Part shown: positions 24,835 through 31,778 of the stretch, one piece after another | How the letters are laid out: the number at the start of each line of letters is the position of its first letter | Position numbering within the stretch: position 1 is the first letter of the stretch | NCBI RefSeq assembly: GCF_009900745.1 | Contig: NZ_WXVU01000028.1 | Span: 1 to 35,063, forward strand | Length of the DNA: 35,063 nt | Direction of reading: 5' to 3' | Source: Chryseobacterium sp. c4a | Lineage (GTDB): Bacteria; Bacteroidota; Bacteroidia; Flavobacteriales; Weeksellaceae | Notes under the pieces: model-generated | The model's database searches: none | What the model was told of the DNA's origin: nothing | The model's input: the letters and a program-made list of their open reading frames with translations, nothing else | Program-made: the position numbers and the translations under genes

Positions 24835-25452
24835 TTATTCCGGTGCTTTAAATATATTTTCATCAGAATGGAATCCGGCAACGCCGCCACTTACTGCAAA
24901 CTTCATGGCAGAAGCAGCAGTCATTCCCACTACAGGTTTGATGTTTTTTTCTTCAGTAACAATTACCCAGCCCGAAATGGCGTAAGAATGGGGTAAATAT
25001 ACCGCAACGTAATTATGCTTGTCAACGTCCGACATTTCTTTTTGAGTTAAAAAGCCAATTCTCCAGATCTCTGGATTTTCATTGGTTTTAACCCATACAG
25101 GATCGTTGAATTTTTTCTTGTCACCCACAAAAGAAGACATAACATCTTTGGTTGGAGTATAAATGTGCTTTACTCCAGGTGTTTTTTCCAGTAAACTATC
25201 CATCGTATCGAAAAAGAACCTTCCGATCACAAATTTATTTCCAAGATAGCCTAAAATAGCAGTTAATAATATGATTGAAACGAAAACAAGCCCTGGGATT
25301 TGCTTGGCAAGAGACGGAATAAGATTGTCAATGGCGCTTACAATATACCAGATTACAAAAATTGTCAGTCCAATTGGGCCAATAATAACCAGCCCCTGAA
25401 AGAAGTTTTTCAGGAATAGATTGGCAATACTTTCAAAGCTTGGTTTCTTCAA
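24835..25452 (-). CDS. DUF502 membrane protein
   Basis: An inner-membrane protein of 205 residues matching DUF502: a first membrane helix (FFQGLVIIGPIGLTIFVIWYIV, about 17-40), a second (FVSIILLTAILGYLGNKFVIG, about 56-78), then a soluble part with LLEKTPGVKHIYTPTKDVMSSF, GFLTQKEM and VAVYLPHSYAISGWVIVTEE. The length is normal. The molecular role of the family is unknown. It starts 23 bases after miaE and is probably in the same transcript. Confidence 0.92.
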   Translation of the reverse strand: MKKPSFESIANLFLKNFFQGLVIIGPIGLTIFVIWYIVSAIDNLIPSLAKQIPGLVFVSIILLTAILGYLGNKFVIGRFFFDTMDSLLEKTPGVKHIYTPTKDVMSSFVGDKKKFNDPVWVKTNENPEIWRIGFLTQKEMSDVDKHNYVAVYLPHSYAISGWVIVTEEKNIKPVVGMTAASAMKFAVSGGVAGFHSDENIFKAPE

Positions 25453-25475
25453 TGTTTATTCTTTACTATTTATTT

Positions 25476-26054
25476 TTAACCATGAATGGTCTCTTTATTT
25501 CCGTAGGATTTAATGATATTAGCTTCATATTCTAGCCATGCTTCCCATCTTTCATTTACTTTTTCTGGATCACCAAGCTGTCTTGCAAATCCAATGAAAG
25601 TCGTATAATGGTTCGCTTCAGAAATCATAAGCTCTCTATAGAAAATTTTAAGTTCTTCATCCTTAATGTTTTCAGTAAGAACCTTAAATCTTTCACAACT
25701 TCTGGCCTCAATCATCGCAGCAAAAAGCATTTTGTCTACAATAAGATCCTCTCTGCTTCCTTGAATAATAAATTTTGCCAGTTCATTTACATAATCATCC
25801 TTTCTGGCTCTGCCAAACTTGTAGCCTCTCTTTTTAATGATTTCATGAACCTGATTGAAATGATCCAGCTCTTCCTGTGCAATAGCAAGAAGTTCTGTAA
25901 CAATCTCTGGATATTCCGGAAGCATAGTGATCAGGCCAATCGCATTGGTAGCAGCTTTTTGCTCACACCAGGCATGGTCTGTTAAAATTTCTTCGATGTT
26001 TCCTTCCGCAATGTTTGCCCACCTTGGATCGGTTGGGAGTTTCAACTTAAACAT
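25476..26054 (-). CDS. miaE: tRNA 2-methylthio-N6-isopentenyladenosine-37 hydroxylase MiaE
   Basis: A non-heme diiron enzyme that hydroxylates the isopentenyl group of ms2i6A-37 in tRNAs reading UNN codons. The 192 residues form a ferritin-like four-helix bundle with all expected ligands: E31 (HAWCEQKA), E62-x-x-H65 (EELDHFNQVH), E117 (MIEARSCERF) and E146-x-x-H149 (ISEANHYTTF). The C-terminal YGNKETIHG tail is short. The substrate would be made by MiaA and MiaB, not in this window. It is the first gene of a probable miaE-DUF502 (-tnaA) unit. Confidence 0.93.
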   Translation of the reverse strand: MFKLKLPTDPRWANIAEGNIEEILTDHAWCEQKAATNAIGLITMLPEYPEIVTELLAIAQEELDHFNQVHEIIKKRGYKFGRARKDDYVNELAKFIIQGSREDLIVDKMLFAAMIEARSCERFKVLTENIKDEELKIFYRELMISEANHYTTFIGFARQLGDPEKVNERWEAWLEYEANIIKSYGNKETIHG

Positions 26055-26157
26055 GTTTTAAAATTTTTGTAAATTTAATACAAATTAGACATATTCAATG
26101 CTTCTGGATAGATAGAATTTATTTTCTATTGAGTTTTATGCAATCAGCAGGCTGTAT

Positions 26158-26173
26158 AGTATTTATAAATACT
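26158..26173. repeat. 16-base perfect palindrome between miaE and the acyltransferase gene
   Basis: AGTATTTATAAATACT is self-complementary. It lies 104 bases before the miaE start and 44 bases after the acyltransferase stop, with no T run. It could be a weak hairpin end for the acyltransferase transcript or an operator. Nothing else is visible in 26055-26216. Confidence 0.35.
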
Positions 26174-26216
26174 GTAATTTCTATGATTGTGTTTTCAGGA
26201 AGTATGCGTGACACAC

Positions 26217-27311
26217 TTAATCTTTAATGGCTGTTTTTTTTCTTAAAAATCCAAGGATATTCCATCCTAATGTATCTATCTTTTTTAATACCGTGGAAAT
26301 AATGAATGCTAAAATGATATTAATGACATAAATAATGATCATTAAAATCCACCAAGACATGTTTTCCTTCAAAGGAACTACAAGGAAATAAACCAATGAT
26401 GAGCTAATTCCCTGTGCAAAATAGAAGAAAATGGCATTTTTACCTATATAAGTAATGAAATTTTCTTTAGTTACCTTTAATCTGTTGTAAAGAACAAATA
26501 AGGTTACCAATGAGAATTGTGCCCATATAATATAAGGAATCTGTGGCGGGAATTTATTCTTATTGATCTTATAGAAAATTTCATTTCCATAATACCAGAA
26601 CATCCACGTTAATGCAGCAGCTACAAGTGCATATAATACCGGAATGATTTTGGTTGGAAGTTTTTTCCCACGCATTCTGTTTCCAATTAAGAAGACGGCC
26701 ATATAAAAAGCAACGTAACCCACCTGGCCTGTTGGATAGTATTCAGGGAAAATATTGAATAATAGAGTTAGTCCAATGCAAAGTCCGATAAACCAGTTGA
26801 TGTGTTTAGGGAAGAATCTTAAAATTAATCCTCCAAGAACAGTAAGAATATAATAAACCTTCAGGTACCAAAAGCTTCCCATAACGACTGGAAACGTATC
26901 TGCATTGGTATATTGATGAAGATACCAGTTTCCAAGATTCTGCCATTGAGGTATCGTTGAAATACTGGTGGTAGAATATTTGGATCCAAATGTGGAATAA
27001 AAGCTTTGCAGCCATTCCATAGAAAAGAAAGTAAGGCCAAATACTTTAAAAAAGTAATCTAAAAAGAACAGCAAGGTTACAAAGATCATATAAGTGATCT
27101 GAAGTTTAAGCAACCTGTAGAAGGTCTTTTCAATATTGGCTCCTGATGTGATTCCACTTAAAGCATAAAATAAAGCCACATCAAAAACAAGAGAAAAGAC
27201 TCTTACTTCTGCAGGAATGTAAAACTGCCCAGACCAGAATGCTGTATGGATAAAGATAATGGATAGGGTAGCCAGTCCTTTGGCGAAGTCAATATAGAGG
27301 TCTCTGTTCAT
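26217..27311 (-). CDS. Acyltransferase 3 family membrane protein
   Basis: An integral membrane acyltransferase of 364 residues with about ten hydrophobic segments. The N-terminus has the family signature NRDLYIDFAKGLATLSIIFI with H22 (FIHTAFW), proposed to be catalytic in the family. Further segments include YYILTVLGGLILRFF, WFIGLCIGLTLLFN and WWILMIIIYVINIILAFII. Members transfer acetyl or succinyl groups to surface polysaccharides, peptidoglycan or small molecules; the acceptor here is unknown. It stands alone, with its own promoter at 27328-27358 and a terminator of the upstream metallopeptidase gene in front. Confidence 0.9.
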   Translation of the reverse strand: MNRDLYIDFAKGLATLSIIFIHTAFWSGQFYIPAEVRVFSLVFDVALFYALSGITSGANIEKTFYRLLKLQITYMIFVTLLFFLDYFFKVFGLTFFSMEWLQSFYSTFGSKYSTTSISTIPQWQNLGNWYLHQYTNADTFPVVMGSFWYLKVYYILTVLGGLILRFFPKHINWFIGLCIGLTLLFNIFPEYYPTGQVGYVAFYMAVFLIGNRMRGKKLPTKIIPVLYALVAAALTWMFWYYGNEIFYKINKNKFPPQIPYIIWAQFSLVTLFVLYNRLKVTKENFITYIGKNAIFFYFAQGISSSLVYFLVVPLKENMSWWILMIIIYVINIILAFIISTVLKKIDTLGWNILGFLRKKTAIKD

Positions 27312-27327
27312 TATAATAGATATGGGT

Positions 27328-27358
27328 CAAAAATAAATAAACTTCCGTTATCTTTCAA
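27328..27358 (-). promoter_or_regulatory. Promoter of the acyltransferase gene
   Basis: The minus strand has TTG (27358-27356), a 20-base spacer and TATTTTTG (27335-27328), a good TTG-N20-TAnnTTTG match. Transcription would begin about 10 bases before the ATG. Confidence 0.6.
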
Positions 27359-27365
27359 GTCAAAT

Positions 27366-27395
27366 AAAAAGAGGCAGAACTCAATTGCCCGCCTC
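27366..27395 (-). terminator. Terminator of the metallopeptidase gene
   Basis: GAGGCGG and CTGCCTC (minus strand) form a 7-bp stem with one G-T pair around an 11-base loop, followed by TTTTTA. It lies about 33 bases after the stop at 27428. Confidence 0.65.
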
Positions 27396-27427
27396 CTTTC
27401 TTAAATATGCTAAAAATGAATGTTTCT

Positions 27428-28315
27428 TTATTGAAGATGTTTAAATTCTTCTGCTGAAATTTCTCCAGACTGAATTTTTCTTAACTCATCTATATATTGG
27501 CTCATATAAGCGTCAATTTCTGGATTTACAGTGTTTTTAGCCATCTTGTAAGTTCCATTTAAGACACCCTGATAGTAATAGAAGAAGTTGTAATCAAAGT
27601 TTTGTGCATTAAGGTCATACTGCCCTAAAAGGAAACCTAGACGAACAGCAGATCTTCTCTGTGCAGGAGTACCGTGGTGTCCAGGACTTGAAGTCTGATA
27701 ATCTCCAATACTTTGTGCAAACTCATAAGCTGCAGCAATTTGTGAGAAATCCGTTTTGTTGTAACCATTTGGTCTTCTCAGATAATATCCTGCAAAACCA
27801 TCTGCTTCAAGCTCGTTGGGTCTTGCTGTATTTTCATTTACAGAAGGAAGTCCAAAGATATATTGTAACTGATGTCCGTACTCGTGAGCTAAGATCATTG
27901 CGTTTACAATATCGCCACCTTTTGCTTTTGCATCATAATAAATAGCATAGCCATAGTAGATTCTTCCATTACCATAAGAAATGGCGTTGTAGGTAGAGTT
28001 GAAATTGGATGGATCATTTACAAACTGAAGGACTGGATTACTTCTTCCCCATAAACTTGCGATTTTAGTCATTTGGGAATTCATAAAGTTTGTATCTGCA
28101 GAGCTTTGAAGCCCAGACACCAATACAGATGAAGGAGTCCAGTTGTTGTCTACATAGTTACAAGCTTTTTCAAGTGCGCTTGGTTGGTCAATTTTTGCAC
28201 TTTGGCTTTCTTGTTGTGGAAGAACAGTGTCTTCCATTTTGTCATCACTACATGCTGTCAGGAATGATGCAGCAATGGCGCCTGCTATAAAGCAGAGGTT
28301 AAAGTTTCTTTTCAT
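27428..28315 (-). CDS. Zinc metallopeptidase lipoprotein
   Basis: A predicted lipoprotein of 295 residues: MKRNFNLCFIAGAIAASFL ends in the lipobox LTAC with C22, followed by acidic SDD, which in Bacteroidota may favour outer-membrane or surface sorting. The catalytic motif HEYGH (144-148) and downstream glutamate in NELEADGFAG (E170) fit a neutral zinc metallopeptidase (gluzincin-like). GNGRIYYGYAIYYD precedes it as in related putative peptidases. The C-terminal part (GHHGTPAQRRSAVRLGFLLG) is also conserved in such proteins. Substrate unknown. It stands alone with its own terminator. Confidence 0.88.
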   Translation of the reverse strand: MKRNFNLCFIAGAIAASFLTACSDDKMEDTVLPQQESQSAKIDQPSALEKACNYVDNNWTPSSVLVSGLQSSADTNFMNSQMTKIASLWGRSNPVLQFVNDPSNFNSTYNAISYGNGRIYYGYAIYYDAKAKGGDIVNAMILAHEYGHQLQYIFGLPSVNENTARPNELEADGFAGYYLRRPNGYNKTDFSQIAAAYEFAQSIGDYQTSSPGHHGTPAQRRSAVRLGFLLGQYDLNAQNFDYNFFYYYQGVLNGTYKMAKNTVNPEIDAYMSQYIDELRKIQSGEISAEEFKHLQ

Positions 28316-28434
28316 ATAATTATTTAGTTGGTGAAACGAAGGTAAGAAATTATCTTTTATGTATGAGCACTTTAATGTTAAAAATTATTCAAAACATAGT
28401 GAATATATTTTTTCAATAAAAAACATTGCTTTGA

Positions 28435-28468
28435 TTGTAAGGTGTTTAGAATTTTATTTGTATATTTG
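28435..28468 (+). promoter_or_regulatory. Promoter of rplU-rpmA
   Basis: The -7 box TATATTTG (28461-28468) lies 30 bases before the rplU start, and a TTG at 28435-28437 is 23 bases upstream of it, slightly longer than ideal. No ribosomal-protein leader structure is evident in the short leader. Confidence 0.6.
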
Positions 28469-28498
28469 CACCTCGAAATAACTAAAAATTTATAAACA

Positions 28499-29074
28499 AT
28501 GTTTGCAATTGTAGAAATAGCAGGGCTTCAATACAAAGTTGAGCAAGACCAAAAGTTGTTTGTGAACCGTTTAAAAGGAGATAAAGGAGGAAAAGTTTCT
28601 TTCGATAAAGTTCTTCTTACTGTAAACGGAGCAATCACTGTAGGCGCCCCAGCTGTAAGCGGTATCACTGTGGAAGCAGAGATCCTTGACCATGTAAAAG
28701 CTGATAAAGTAATCGTTTTCAAAAAGAAAAGAAGAAAAGGTTACAAAGTGAAAAACGGTCACAGACAATCTTTAACTCAAATCGTAATCACTGGTATTAC
28801 AGGATTTGAAGCAGGAGCTAAAAAAGCTGCTAAAAAAGAAACTGTAAAGTCTGAGGTTCTTTCTGACAACGCAACTGTTAACTTTAGCGAAGATCACGAG
28901 TTGAACTATCACTTAAAGAAAAACAACTTGTCTCAGTCTAAAGAGAACAGAGAAACTTTAATTACTTTAGGTAAAGCAGTTAAAGTTGAATTAGAAAAGA
29001 ATATTCTTACTCATGAAGAAGTAGATGCTGCTATCATTAAGAATATTGATCAATTTAAAGCACTTAACAAATAA
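28499..29074 (+). CDS. rplU: Ribosomal protein bL21 with C-terminal extension
   Basis: Large-subunit ribosomal protein. Residues 1-102 are a standard bL21: MFAIVEIAGLQYKVEQDQKL, VLLTVNGAITVGAPAVSG, VIVFKKKRRKGYKVKNGHRQ, TQIVITGI. The protein then continues for about 90 residues (GAKKAAKKETVKSEV ... HEEVDAAIIKNIDQFKALNK), against about 103 total in E. coli. The extension has a lysine-rich linker and a predicted helical end. It starts 12 bases before the rpmA gap and forms the usual rplU-rpmA operon. Role of the extension unknown. Confidence 0.97.
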   Translation: MFAIVEIAGLQYKVEQDQKLFVNRLKGDKGGKVSFDKVLLTVNGAITVGAPAVSGITVEAEILDHVKADKVIVFKKKRRKGYKVKNGHRQSLTQIVITGITGFEAGAKKAAKKETVKSEVLSDNATVNFSEDHELNYHLKKNNLSQSKENRETLITLGKAVKVELEKNILTHEEVDAAIIKNIDQFKALNK

Positions 29075-29086
29075 TCCAGTAATAAA

Positions 29087-29344
29087 ATGGCACACAAGAA
29101 AGGAGTCGGTAGTTCCAAGAACGGTAGAGAGTCTCACTCTAAAAGATTAGGTGTGAAGATTTTCGGAGGACAAGCTGCTATTGCAGGAAATATTATTGTT
29201 AGACAAAGAGGTACTCAACACCACCCAGGTGATAACGTTGGTATCGGTAAAGACCACACTTTGTTTGCATTAGTAGACGGTAAAGTAGTTTTCAGAAAGA
29301 AAGCAAACAACAGATCTTTCGTATCTGTAGAACCAAACGCATAA
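29087..29344 (+). CDS. rpmA: Ribosomal protein bL27
   Basis: An 85-residue large-subunit protein that reaches toward the peptidyl-transferase centre. It begins MAHKKGVGSSKNGRESHSKR and includes GGQAAIAGNIIVRQRGTQHH and VGIGKDHTLFALVDGKVVF, all diagnostic. There is no N-terminal cleavable extension of the Firmicutes type. It lies 12 bases after rplU and ahead of a strong terminator. Confidence 0.98.
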   Translation: MAHKKGVGSSKNGRESHSKRLGVKIFGGQAAIAGNIIVRQRGTQHHPGDNVGIGKDHTLFALVDGKVVFRKKANNRSFVSVEPNA

Positions 29345-29366
29345 TTAATAGCGTTTTATAAAAATC

Positions 29367-29398
29367 AAAGCCTCAGCATTTTGCTGGGGCTTTTTTTT
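29367..29398 (+). terminator. Intrinsic terminator of rplU-rpmA
   Basis: AAAGCCTCAGCA pairs with TGCTGGGGCTTT (one G-T pair, 3-base loop) and is followed by T8. Confidence 0.9.
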
Positions 29399-29444
29399 GT
29401 TTTTATATCTAAAAGTTAAATTTGTTATAAATATTCTACAGTGG

Positions 29445-29541
29445 GTGAAATATTTATATATTTGTTGCATATTAAATAACAAAATAGTTGCGGAAGCCGA
29501 AAGCATATAGAGTAGGCAATACATTAAAACTAAATACTATG
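29445..29541 (+). repeat. Promoter/leader direct repeat, copy 1
   Basis: About 97 bases nearly identical to 31305-31400. It contains the -7 box TATATTTG (29457-29464) and the conserved leader word GCGGAAGCCGAAAGCATATA followed by GAGTAGGCAA, then TTAAAACTAAATA just before the start codon of the first peptide gene. The transcribed leader would be about 70 bases long. TTGC (29488-29491) and GCAA (in GTAGGCAA) could pair. Confidence 0.8.
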
Positions 29542-29718
29542 AAAAATCTAAAAAAATTAACGAAAAGACAGTTGAAAACAATTGCTGGCGGTGAAATGTG
29601 TAAAACTCCAGCTTCATCGTGTGGTGAGTGGTGTGGATGGAGTGCATGGCAAAAAGCTCATTGTGCCAATGCAGTTATTGATATGCCTTGTGACTGTTAT
29701 AGTCTGCCAATAAATTAG
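29539..29718 (+). CDS. Double-glycine-leader six-cysteine peptide A
   Basis: A 59-residue peptide. The leader MKNLKKLTKRQLKTIAGG ends in the GG expected for cleavage by a C39-type peptidase. The core (residues 19-59) has six cysteines at 21, 28, 32, 42, 51 and 53 around the motif CGEWCGWSAWQKAHC. Such bacteriocin-like leaders are common in Chryseobacterium, but the biological activity is not known. I choose ATG 29539 because homology with peptides C and D begins there; the frame is open further upstream (from TTG 29488), but that covers the repeated leader DNA. The gene lies behind its own promoter/leader repeat and ahead of a damaged sister gene. Confidence 0.88.
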   Translation: MKNLKKLTKRQLKTIAGGEMCKTPASSCGEWCGWSAWQKAHCANAVIDMPCDCYSLPIN

Positions 29719-29728
29719 CATAGAATCT

Positions 29729-29889
29729 ATGAAGAATTTAAAAGACTTACTAAAAAGAGGCTGAAGACTATTAATGGAGGAGCTGTATGGTGCCCGGAAA
29801 AACCAATTAAATCATGTGATATATGGTGTGGCTGGAGCCCATGGCAAAAGGCACATTGTATACTTGGAGAATTTTGTGAGCCTTGTTAA
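29729..29889 (+). pseudogene. Double-glycine-leader six-cysteine peptide B, frameshifted
   Basis: The start ATGAAGAATTTAAAA (MKNLK) is in one frame, while the rest of the leader (RLTKKRLKTINGG) and the core continue in another. A single A is missing from the A-run at 29740-29743; with it the product would read MKNLKRLTKKRLKTINGG plus a core closely similar to peptide C (AVWCPEKPIKSCDIWCGWS). As written, translation ends after 11 codons. The core has six cysteines spaced 7, 3, 9, 5 and 2. The core frame has no ATG of its own but is in phase with peptide A across its TAG stop. It may be a true pseudogene, a homopolymer sequencing error, or slippage-expressed. Confidence 0.75.
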
Positions 29890-29908
29890 TTAATAAATTA
29901 AATAATAT

Positions 29909-29934
29909 GCGGTTTCTTAGAAGCCGCTTTTTTA
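29909..29934 (+). terminator. Terminator after peptide genes A and B
   Basis: GCGGTTTC (29909-29916) and GAAGCCGC (29920-29927) form an 8-bp stem with one G-T pair and a 3-base loop, followed by TTTTTTATTTTTA. The stem resembles the core of the hairpins at 12772-12808 and 31779-31815. Confidence 0.85.
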
Positions 29935-29984
29935 TTTTTAATATAATTTTAATTTTATTCATTCCGAAGAATTTCAAAGAATTA

Positions 29985-29992
29985 TAATTTTG
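29985..29992 (+). promoter_or_regulatory. -7 promoter box of the T9SS protein gene
   Basis: TAATTTTG matches TAnnTTTG and lies 26 bases before the ATG at 30019. No clear -33 element. Confidence 0.4.
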
Positions 29993-30018
29993 TTCCCCAT
30001 TTTTAAATATAATAAAAT

Positions 30019-31230
30019 ATGAAGGGTAAATTTATACTAATGTTGAGTGTGCTGGTTTCTTTAGGCTGGCAGGCTCAGGTCAAAGTCCTGTTTGATGCTA
30101 CTAAGGCTGAGATGGCAGGAAATGCAGACTGGGTTATAGATGCAGATGCTCATAATCTTAGTGTTACATCTACCGGTATAACTACAAACGGAACAGAATC
30201 GAATCCACAAAGAATTCCAACCCCGGCTCAAAGTGGAATTACTGCTGCCACATCAGAAACTTATTGGCAGGGAGCATTGAGCAATTGGGGAATTGATCTT
30301 GTAAGACAAGGATATATGGTAGAAACTTTACCTTATAATGGAAATATTACTTATGGAAACTCATCCAACCCGCAAGATCTTTCTAATTATAAAGTTTTTA
30401 TTGTCGTTGAACCTAATATAAGATTTTCTGATTCAGAAAAAACAGCAATGCTAAATTTTGTAGCGAATGGAGGAGGGCTTTTCATGGTCTCAGATCATAC
30501 GGTAAGTGACAGAAATAATGATGGCTGGGATTCTCCTGCAATATGGAATGACTTTTTTACTTCAAATAGTGTGGCTAATAATCCTTTTGGGATAAGCTTT
30601 AATTTAAATAATGTATCACCAGTGAGTTCTAATTTTGCTCCGGTTAGTTTTAATCCTACCATTTTGGCTGGGCCACAAGGAACACCGTCGCAAATGAAAT
30701 TTTCAAGCGGAGCCACAATGACCTTAAATAAAAGCAATAATCCTTCTGCACAAGGGCTGATCTTTACAACGGGCTCTTCAACCACAGGAAGTACAAATGT
30801 AATGTTTGCAACATCTACTTATGGTAATGGAAGAATTTGCGCTTTAGGAGATAGTTCTGTTCCTGATGATGGTACAGGAGACCCTAATGATACACTATAT
30901 AACGGATATATAGGTGATGCTAACGGAAATCACAGACCTCTTTTGGTAAACGCGGTGGTGTGGCTTGCTGCCTCATCAAGCCTTGGTATACATGAACCAG
31001 TTACGAAGCAGAAAGCTGCAGTATATCCTAATCCGGCTAAAGATTATGTCTATGTTGAAAATACACAGTTCAAAACATATAAAATTTTGGATGAGATAGG
31101 AAAAACAGTCGGTTCTGGTATTCTTCCTGATAATGGAATTATTAATGTTCAGAATTTTCCTTCTGGTGTATATTATTTGATATTGTTGTCGGATAAAGAC
31201 TCTCAATCTACGAAATTAATTAAGAAATAA
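30019..31230 (+). CDS. T9SS type A sorting-domain protein, glutaminase-like fold suspected
   Basis: An exported protein of 403 residues. A signal peptide (MKGKFILMLSVLVSLGWQAQ) precedes a domain beginning KVLFDATKAEMAGNADWVID and including SNWGIDLVRQGYMVETLPYN, YKVFIVVEPNIRFSDSEKTA and FVANGGGLFMVSDHTVSDRN (about 90-165). The pattern of a strand, then a polar turn, then 'F..NGGGL..VSDH' is that of class I amidotransferase-like (DUF4350/ThuA-like) folds. The C-terminal domain (YPNPAKDYVYVE ... SGVYYLILLSDKDSQSTKLIKK) is a type A T9SS signal. It sits between the two pairs of peptide genes but has its own promoter box and terminator, so a functional link to them is only suggested by position. 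Confidence 0.85.
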   Translation: MKGKFILMLSVLVSLGWQAQVKVLFDATKAEMAGNADWVIDADAHNLSVTSTGITTNGTESNPQRIPTPAQSGITAATSETYWQGALSNWGIDLVRQGYMVETLPYNGNITYGNSSNPQDLSNYKVFIVVEPNIRFSDSEKTAMLNFVANGGGLFMVSDHTVSDRNNDGWDSPAIWNDFFTSNSVANNPFGISFNLNNVSPVSSNFAPVSFNPTILAGPQGTPSQMKFSSGATMTLNKSNNPSAQGLIFTTGSSTTGSTNVMFATSTYGNGRICALGDSSVPDDGTGDPNDTLYNGYIGDANGNHRPLLVNAVVWLAASSSLGIHEPVTKQKAAVYPNPAKDYVYVENTQFKTYKILDEIGKTVGSGILPDNGIINVQNFPSGVYYLILLSDKDSQSTKLIKK

Positions 31231-31237
31231 AAATATC

Positions 31238-31265
31238 AGCTGAACGTTACGAGTTCAGCTTTTTT
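31238..31265 (+). terminator. Intrinsic terminator of the T9SS protein gene
   Basis: AGCTGAAC (31238-31245) and GTTCAGCT (31253-31260), 7-base loop, then a T tract. It lies 8 bases after the stop. Confidence 0.85.
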
Positions 31266-31304
31266 ATTGGAAGAAGTAAATCTTTTTTAAATACTCTCTT
31301 TAAA

Positions 31305-31400
31305 GTGAAATATTTATATATTTGTTAACAATCAAATAAAAATAATTGCGGAAGCCGAAAAGCATATAGAGTAGGCAAATGTTAAAACTAAATAATCATG
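31305..31400 (+). repeat. Promoter/leader direct repeat, copy 2
   Basis: A nearly identical copy of 29445-29541, with the -7 box TATATTTG (31317-31324) and the same GCGGAAGCCGAAAAGCATAT/GAGTAGGCAA leader. Differences are confined mostly to the stretch right after the box (31326-31346) and a few indels. It drives peptide gene C. Confidence 0.8.
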
Positions 31401-31565
31401 GAAAATTTAAAAAAGTTAACCAAAAAGAATCTGAAAACAATTAGTGGAGGTGGTGCTGTATGGTGTCCGGAAAAGCCAATTACATCTTGTGATATATGGT
31501 GTGGTCTGACTCCTCAGCAAAAAATGCGCTGTTTACTGGTTGTTGATGAAGTGTGTACTTGTTAA
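31398..31565 (+). CDS. Double-glycine-leader six-cysteine peptide C
   Basis: A 55-residue peptide. The leader MENLKKLTKKNLKTISGG is followed by a core with cysteines at 23, 31, 35, 45, 53 and 55 (spacing 7, 3, 9, 7, 1) and the motif CDIWCGLTPQQKMRC. It is the closest relative of the damaged peptide B (both have AVWCPEKPI-x-SCDIWCG). The start is placed 3' of the second promoter/leader repeat. Probably secreted after cleavage at GG by an ABC exporter encoded elsewhere; function unknown. Confidence 0.87.
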   Translation: MENLKKLTKKNLKTISGGGAVWCPEKPITSCDIWCGLTPQQKMRCLLVVDEVCTC

Positions 31566-31592
31566 TATTACAGTGAATAAAATAAAACAAGC

Positions 31593-31769
31593 ATGAAGAA
31601 CGTAAAGAAAATCACCAAGAAACAATTGAAGTCAATTAAAGGAGGCTTTATGATAGATCTTTGCCCTGATTTTTGGGTTACAACATGCGCTCAGTGGTGT
31701 GGGCTTACCTCTTGGCAGCAGCAATACTGTCCTAATGCCGTAGAAGAAATGATGCCTTGTCAATGCTAA
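31593..31769 (+). CDS. Double-glycine-leader six-cysteine peptide D
   Basis: A 58-residue peptide. The leader MKNVKKITKKQLKSIKGG precedes a core with cysteines at 24, 32, 36, 46, 56 and 58 (spacing 7, 3, 9, 9, 1) and the motif CAQWCGLTSWQQQYCPNAV. The Asn-Ala after the fourth cysteine is shared with peptide A (CANAV). It lies 27 bases after peptide C, so it should be in the same transcript, which ends at the hairpin at 31779-31815. Confidence 0.87.
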   Translation: MKNVKKITKKQLKSIKGGFMIDLCPDFWVTTCAQWCGLTSWQQQYCPNAVEEMMPCQC

Positions 31770-31778
31770 TGAATAAAA

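Noticed and set aside
29488..29538. Upstream extension of peptide A (reading from TTG 29488)
   Set aside because: It covers the leader repeat that is also present before peptide C, where the frame differs; homology among the peptides begins at MKNLKKL.
29539..29889. Peptides A and B as a single read-through fusion
   Set aside because: They are in phase across one TAG, but peptide B has its own ATG and leader start one base out of frame, so a one-base loss in an A-run is simpler.
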